Origin: Polytrichum commune
Taxonomy: Eukaryota; Streptophyta; Polytrichopsida; Polytrichales; Polytrichaceae
Assembly (NCBI GenBank): GCA_950295325.1
Contig: OX485809.1
Span: forward strand, 1,986,001 to 2,050,000
Direction: 5' to 3'
DNA length: 64,000 bases
Shown here: in pieces, positions 58,301 to 64,000 of the stretch
Position numbering within the stretch: the stretch's first letter is position 1
Layout of the letters: every line of letters begins with the position of its first letter
Position numbers and translations under genes: made by a program
Notes under the pieces: model-generated
Database searches by the model: none
Told to the model about the DNA's origin: nothing
Seen by the model: the letters and a program-made list of their open reading frames with translations, nothing else

Positions 58301-58327
58301 GAGGGACTGGAGTTTGTGCCAGAGTAG
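55304..58327 (+). CDS. DUF1499 protein, probably thylakoid-lumen targeted
   Basis: Four exons: 55304-55794, 57338-57451, 57652-57835 and 58205-58327. Spliced CDS is 912 nt (303 residues). The first about 80 residues are Ser/Thr/Arg-rich and low in acidic residues at the very start, fitting a chloroplast transit peptide. A hydrophobic run (about 87-103) with ATADA (104-108) follows, as in a thylakoid-lumen signal and its cleavage site. The DUF1499 domain starts at the CSATTNCVSSFDD motif (about 151-163) and continues through PWEFPGKLETAV, YIYAVYKG, DDVEFLFSEP, VNVRAASR and GRNRKRLEALR. The C-terminus ends FFIESPWDTFGPEPPPTFNY and GLEFVPE. The function of the family is not settled; Arabidopsis relatives are found in plastids. 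The ATG has two close alternatives (residues 3 and 5). Confidence 0.88.
55850..57150. repeat. Three-copy repeat split by a MITE in DUF1499 intron 1
   Basis: Units at about 55850-55990, 56755-56890 and 56955-57100 share ATCTGGTTTTTGTGTCGG, CTTACTTTCACCGAGCATA, GGACATGGCCTGAACCCT, GGTTTCGATCT..TTCACAATGTACAG. Between the first and second lies unrelated DNA including a mariner-type MITE. All is intronic. Confidence 0.8.
56020..56357 (+). mobile_element. Mariner-type MITE in DUF1499 intron 1
   Basis: The body matches from TGAGTGGTATGTGGTTTGGTG (56052) to the right end GACCCATCTACCT followed by TA (56358-56359). The left end is degraded. Non-coding. Confidence 0.7.
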
Positions 58328-58703
58328 CTGGGCACAGATTGTAGAATTGTATCATCCTTGACAAATTTGTAGATGTATGTACAAGAGTGCCAATGAGATC
58401 AGATTATGTAAATACAAATCCATTGCATTGGAGTCATGGATGTAATGATTTGAAGCTTAGATGTTAACCAAAATTGGCCACTCTCGCAATACAAACGCAG
58501 TGTGACCAGTACCCATTCAGATCAATGCTTAACTATTGCATCGTTCATAGTGAAGCCAGTACCTCCATGTACTACAAATGCAGAGGTTCTGGCTTCTATG
58601 TAATATGAACATTGCAATATCAGAGCATTGATCTGAAAGCCTGAAGTTAATGGACACAAGCACTGGCCACCAGTTCAGGAGCTTTAGAAGCTATAAAGAG
58701 GAG

Positions 58704-59530
58704 ATGACTCCGATGTTGCCACCGGTGTGAATCATGACGTTTCTGCACTTAAAAAGTTGGTCTGGCTCTAAAGTAGACATGCCTAATTCCATCATAACCA
58801 TAATCTTGACACCAATTTTATTTGAGTGGTATGTGGTTAGGTGTGGTTTTAAGAACGGTCACAAAAAGCATGTTTTTATAAGAGATTGGACTATATGCTC
58901 AAAATATGCCAACCATTCTAAACATTAACATTATTGTGGAGACCTATGTGACCAGTTAAGGAGCACAAGAATCTTCAATTTGATAATGGATACGATAGTC
59001 CTATGAAGTTTGAAGATTATGAGGTAGATGATTACGAGTACGATTTGGATTTGTTAATCATCTTGCACTAATTGCATGTTTCATATTCTATGAGAAGGGG
59101 GTGCAGAGAGAAAAGTATTCAAATAACACACGTTCACCTTATGTGTTGACTTGAAGGGGATATCATGAGTATTAGAGGGCCCTTGAAGAAGATTTTCTCC
59201 TTTAAAAGGTGAACTTAGCACCCTTTTAAAAGTCCCTTTGTAAAGAACCAGTTGGGACAAATTGGAATGTACCTGTTTTTTGTTGAAGGCCCCTAGGTTC
59301 CCGCATGGTTTGTTGAAAAGATCTAGTGCATCCAGATAACCCCCGATATGATTGGGTAGCTTGTAGTGGTAGGGTGCATAAAAAAATCAAGTGTGAGGAA
59401 GGTCACCCATCCAAGCACGATTTTGGCCTCTAGGGGCGCTTCACATCAGGGTTCCCCAAGAGATCCGGATCAAGGCCTTGGATTTAAGCCACCCGTTTAG
59501 AAGCTCATGTCCAGTTAAAAGGAGCCGTTG
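58704..59530. repeat. Dispersed repeat R1, copy interrupted by a MITE
   Basis: It matches 22577-22940 in order (GACTCCGATGTTGCCAC; GGTAGGGTGCA; GGTTCCCCAAGAGAT; CAAGGCCTTGGATT). The mariner-type MITE at 58771-59139 sits inside. Lies about 380 bp past the DUF1499 stop codon. Confidence 0.75.
58771..59139 (+). mobile_element. Mariner/Stowaway-type MITE, complete, with empty site known
   Basis: A 369-bp element begins AAGTAGACATGCCTAATT and ends ACACGTTCACCT. TA flanks both sides (58769-58770 and 59140-59141). The R1 copy at 22577 has a single TA at the same place (GACACTATGTAA), which supports both the borders and the TA target. Confidence 0.9.
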
Positions 59531-60896
59531 AACATGTATTACTGATGGTGAGTGATAAATTGCACCATAATTGATGCCATCATGGATTCATTAATTTCTT
59601 GTATGCTAGGTTTCTCTCATGATGTTTCCATTTCTGGGATACTTGATTCATCAATTGAAAATTTGTCGTTTATAGGACCATTCAAGTTACAAGAGATATC
59701 CTCAGACATGAAACTGCAGCAGTCTTATATGAATATCTAATGTGTTTATGTACTACCTAGTGGGGACCTGATTGCTTTAGTTTTGGTGCAGTCTTTGTTC
59801 CTCAAATCCGGTGCAGGCAGCAGAGGAAGAGCTCTACAGTGTTATGAACAATGTGAATTCTACAAGTTAAAGACATTCTACAGTTCAAACATTACAAATT
59901 TTTAAAATAGTTGATTGATGTTCCTGGATTTTCTCATGAATCCTATTGTGAAGAAGACATTGCTTATGATGGTTGTTGCACAGATTCACAATATGGCTAA
60001 TCATGTGACAATTATTCACAAGCTGCAAATCCAAAAAATACCCAGAAATTGCTGGTCCCCAAGCCATAATTCTCTGTGGAATGCTGATCCTGTGATATAA
60101 TTGTCACTGTCCTGGTTGATTCTGGTGTGAAATCTGCCAGCACCATTTCCAAGAAGCTCTGTTCTGCTTATCGAGTGACCTAAAATATTGACACCATAAA
60201 GGAGTTATTCGCTTAGTTTTTTATGTCCTCCAACTCTACCAAATACAATTACAAAATGAAGCTTGTGTTACAATAGAAAATCTACGATGAGGCATCTGCA
60301 AAAATCGGACCTCCCCTGATTTAACTATGGTCACTGGAAGTGCACGTTTGTTGAATCGTTGATTGAGTATACATAGGTCCTCCCAATTGTGTTCAACATT
60401 AAGTGTGCAGTAGGTAATAAAATATGAAGACATAATCTAATCTTTTCTAAACATGTATCTTTATGATGTTTGTTCTTTGATCCTCATCTAACTACACACC
60501 AATCAAGTAAATTAGGTGTCTGATTAAGAAAATTAGTTGAACAACACTTGCATACCTTAGGTGTCCAAAAACAATTGTGATCATGTTCAACAAGCTTCTC
60601 TCACTATTGGCAAGTTTTTTTAGGCCCCCTATGGATCACGTGTTGCAAATAGGCAAGAGCATAATAACTTTGGTGGACATCCAAAATGTGGGAGTGTGGA
60701 ACTAGGGGAGTTCATTCTAAGGGGCACATTAGACTAGACCTTGAGGGCTCATGACCATTGAAATCTAATACTTCTCATTGGTGGAAAGGTCTAGTGGAAA
60801 GTGAAATATAGGATGGTCTCAACCTTCTCACAAATGGGAGATTTTAGACTGTCCCACTGCACTTTACACTAAGGTGGAAGAGTCTTAAGTGGCTCG
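59140..60896. other. Intergenic DNA with weak coding-like scraps
   Basis: After the R1 remainder, 59816-59872 reads QAAEEELYSVMNNVNSTS then a stop, preceded by an acceptor-like GTGCAG, so it could be a stranded last exon. 60100-60165 reads VTVLVDSGVKSASTISKKLC, which weakly resembles the active-site region of a retroelement protease, but the normal D[ST]G-[AS] surroundings are not otherwise present. 60706-60890 belongs to a dispersed repeat. Confidence 0.3.
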
Positions 60897-61075
60897 TTTT
60901 CTTCATCGGACCCCTATATTTGATTGGTCTGTGGTTTGGTGAGGATCAAAGACAACTATTTATAAAGACACATGTTTAAAAGAGATTGGACTATGTCTAA
61001 ATATAAATAACTACTCTACTCTCAATAGTGTACACAATTGGGAGGACCTGTCTATCCAATTAAGAAATCAACAAA
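60897..61075 (+). mobile_element. Left-part fragment of the mariner-type MITE
   Basis: TTTGATTGGTCTGTGGTTTG to GGGAGGACCTGTCTATCC follows the family's left half; the right half is absent. Confidence 0.6.
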
Positions 61076-61210
61076 CATGCACTCCCAACAATCATAACTA
61101 AATTAGGGGAGGTCCGATTTTCAATCCGACTTTAGCACTCAAAACCAGAGACATGTGACATGTCATGATTCCTTGGCGATACCATAACCAAAGTTGAAGA
61201 CTTATAATTA

Positions 61211-61322
61211 GTTTTCATGTAGGCCGCTTGCCCACCAAATTCTAGTGGAAATGTAGATTCCACATGATGGAATCTACATTTCCACTAGAATCTGGTGGGC
61301 GAATGGCCTACATGGAAAATAA
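61211..61322. repeat. Large palindrome, ~52-bp arms and 5-base loop
   Basis: Left arm 61211-61262 and right arm 61268-61322 pair over about 52 bp with few mismatches; the inner 24 bp pair perfectly (ending ATGTAGATTCCA). The loop is CATGA. One arm alone occurs at 18962-19015, so the full palindrome probably arose by inverted duplication of a dispersed repeat. Confidence 0.9.
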
Positions 61323-61838
61323 CCTTAGAAACAATGAAACATGGAACCTTATTTTAATCACCCACAAAAAAAGAAATTACAAAAAATTAGTCCCAACCTA
61401 ATCGAAATTATAACACCCTATAGATTCATGATGGGATCCTGATCGGGAATAGGTGCCTCTATTCCAATTGGTATATTTGATGTATCTTCTTGGTAATAAA
61501 TGGTGAAAATGCATGTTGGTACCCAAGGTTAAGGTCGATGCCAAGGGGTCCACAAATTATCCAAGTGGGTCGGCTCATACACAAAGGGGGGTTGGGATAT
61601 GTCATGCAGGCCCATCTGCAGTTAAAATGAAGGGCTAAGTGGGTAGACCCGATTGACAATAGGCACCACTAGACTCAGCTCATGATTAGAGTAGGTTGGT
61701 TTAAGGCCTTGCATGCAATGTGTATGTTTGACAAATCACATTTGATGTTCAACTTCAAATCCAAGGTGTCATGTGACGTTTTCAAAAAAAATAAAAAAAT
61801 TGTCAATTGATGTGTACATTTGATATGTACCAATATGT

Positions 61839-62320
61839 CAACTACTTGCACGATTCTCTGCTTATGTTTTCTTGTCACCCCTGATCGAATAAACCAGTCA
61901 TTTATTCACTGATCCGGACCAGCAGCCGCTCTCAGATTTCTCCATATATCTTCGTCAGTTGGCTCGGCAGTGTCTAATGCTCTTTCCACTTCTTCTAAGA
62001 ACTTTCTCTTCTTCTTGCTAGACTCCCACAATCTAGTAAGCTTCTCTACTAGCTAACAATGCAGCATGTGTACCACACGCAATCTTCAGACAAGTGAACT
62101 CCAGTCTACCTTCACAGAAATTTATCCCCTTGAAAGGAAACATGTTACGTATGAGCTCCATCTTCGTAAGACCTGCAAAACGATAAGGGGGCGTGGATGG
62201 ACATGTCAACTACTTGCACGATTCTCTGCCAACTTTCTTATCACCCCTGCCAAGTTACAAGCCCATCACTTTCTTCAAATGATCCGGCTCAGCTGCTGCT
62301 GTCAGATTTCTTCACTTTGT
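61839..62320. repeat. ~368-bp-spaced direct duplication
   Basis: CAACTACTTGCACGATTCTCTGC starts at 61839 and 62207. Both copies go on with TT(A/C)TTGTCACCCCTG-like, TCA(T/C)TTTATTC/TCTTC, TGATCCGG(A/C)(C/T)CAGC and CTCTCAGATTTCT/TGTCAGATTTCT. Spacing of 368 bp shows a tandem duplication whose second copy is shortened or ends near 62320. Confidence 0.75.
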
Positions 62321-64000
62321 GTGCTCACATGGTACTTGTAGGTCAAAGGGCTGCAAATTTGGTTTTCTTGAATGTTGAACACAACATTAGAGATGTGATG
62401 TTATGATCCTTTCACATCCATGTGCCGGCTCCGTCCTCGTTACGAAAACAATAAATGTTTGTCGAAGTGGCAATTAAAGCCTTCGTGCTGCTTGTACTTC
62501 GTGCTCAACGAAGCAACCGGTGCACCACATGAGAAATCAAAACATGGCACATGTATGTCTCATGTCCATGTCTCAATGATTTGTTTGATTTGGTTGATGG
62601 CCAATATGATCAACTAGCAGTTTACATGTAACATATGTGTAGAAATTGATATGATTCTTGGTAGAAGGAGTGCAGCCTAGTGAACCGTGAAAGAGCCATA
62701 TTTTCTGTAGTGCGGGATATAGGGTAGAAAAATTGGTAGCCCTTGGACAGGCAATGGAATGCACATTCCTATCACTTCAATAGAAGTGTGTAGTTGGGTG
62801 GACACAACTAGAGCTACAAAATTTGGACATTCTTGGCAGGAGCAGCGCTAGTGCATTATCAAATTGGCAGAATGTCCGTTAGTGCACGACATAGGGTAAT
62901 TATGAGGCAGTCTGCCAAGTACATCTTTCCACATAGTCACCAGGTTTCATGCAAAGATACAAGACTCATACAAGAACTGTTCTACCTATTGTTGCAACAC
63001 TTGCAAGTGATATCTACCTATTGTTGCTAGATTGTCCTCAATATCATGGACTCAATATCATTAACCAAATAAAATTGTATTTCAACGCTTGGTGGGGGTT
63101 CATGTAAATTGTCCCATACCTATTTCAAAACCCCCAGATCGTCAAAGGGTTAAGCTGTGTGACATCATTACAGATGACAAGGGTCGACAATTTTCTTGTG
63201 TTGCCATCAAGTTATATGTGTCTGTGTCAGATAGAAGGACGAGGCCAGCTCCGATTTTGAACACATGAATTATCTAAATCAAAGCCACAGTACTCCTCCT
63301 AACCATATCTTCAACACAGATGATTAATAGACAAAAAGGCTCATGAGACATGTTATTATCTTTTGAGTTCAGATAGTGAGGTGCAGGTCTGGCCTACCCA
63401 CAATGCCTTGATCATATCATAGCCTGCAAATCTCTGTTCTAATCTGCAATTTATTCCTGCTCCTTCCTATTCCCCCAAACAATATGGGCCGGGTTTTCAA
63501 AAGAATTGCTTCGATGCTCAATTTCAACACTTTGTTGGGGGGTTCATGTAAATCCTTCATGTATCTATATAACCATCATCAGTCTAGACCATCAGTCTTC
63601 AATCTAGATGGTCTAGATGATCTAAATTTTGTTTTGGATGTAGATTTCATGACCTTACATGTTCAATAGACTTACTTGCACACTACTTGCACTATCTTTG
63701 AAAATATGTAGACTTTTCTTGAAAACATTTTTTGTCAACATAAATTGCTTGGCTTTGTAGATCAATGTGCTTTTCAAATGTTTATGATTATTTCCTTTAT
63801 TAAATTCAAAGTTAGTATATAGTTTTGAACTACTTTCACTTAAACCTATATAGGATAATGAAATTGTGCTTAACAGTGCTTGCACCCTCCAGTGACATCA
63901 AAATTCATGTAAATTGACAAATTCTAATATAAATATAATGGTTTAAAGTGGTTTAATAAGAGAATTTTATATTATGGGGGGTCCTACTAGGCCAAACCTT
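62321..64000. other. Terminal intergenic region, no gene supported
   Basis: The short motif TTGG(T)GGGGGTTCATGTAAAT occurs at about 63090 and 63534 and could mark another diverged duplication. No readings show protein features. The right window edge cuts through AT-rich DNA. Confidence 0.4.

Noticed and set aside
60100-60165. Retroelement protease-like LVDSG
   Set aside because: Only a short phrase matches, with stops around it and no gag, reverse transcriptase or integrase nearby.

Overview
This window reads as plant nuclear DNA. The genes are split by GT..AG introns of about 75 to 1,500 bp, and the proteins are land-plant types: a group I bZIP factor, a GT8 glycosyltransferase, an ENTH adaptor and a plastid-targeted DUF1499 protein. 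The rest is AT-rich DNA full of small DNA transposons, microsatellites and short tandem duplications. Intron sizes and about one gene per 10 kb would suit a moss or another non-flowering plant, but I cannot fix the species from sequence alone.

Layout. 1-6071 is a decayed Mutator-like (MULE) transposon region. It has a broken transposase on the plus strand (765-3462), a satellite of about six 180-bp units (3784-4800), and a convergent unknown accessory gene (6071-4840) broken by one 22-bp tandem duplication. 6560-7320 is an AT-rich, self-complementary array built from GATTACA/TAATCTGTA words. Six intact-looking protein genes follow. They are a MYND-SET protein lysine methyltransferase (minus, 11114-9867), a six-exon GT8 glycosyltransferase (plus, 12779-16394), a four-exon group I bZIP factor (minus, 26955-22167), a 14-exon CCA-adding/poly(A) polymerase family nucleotidyltransferase (plus, 36827-43638), a six-exon ENTH adaptor (plus, 50211-53258) and a four-exon DUF1499 thylakoid-type protein (plus, 55304-58327). 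I assembled exon junctions by hand from GT/AG sites and reading phase; every model closes in frame. The genes look like independent housekeeping or regulatory loci, not one pathway. The SET and GT8 genes diverge from a shared, internally duplicated 1.66-kb spacer.

Between and inside the genes lie several miniature transposon families. (i) An hAT-type MITE of about 225 bp with 8-bp target duplications has at least five good copies, and a degraded hAT transposase end sits at 48211-48400. (ii) A mariner/Stowaway-type MITE of about 370 bp has TA duplications, and one copy can be compared with an empty site elsewhere in the window. (iii) A family has CTACACTAAATATT ends. (iv) There are foldback elements at 29856-30056 and 61211-61322.

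The most unusual feature is the number of local tandem duplications of about 150-400 bp. I see at least eleven. Several strike functional gene parts: a 3' exon end with its splice donor (bZIP), a whole exon with its intron (ENTH), and promoters or 5' UTRs (SET gene, nucleotidyltransferase). I found no CRISPR array, no prokaryotic operon and no RNA gene I could support.
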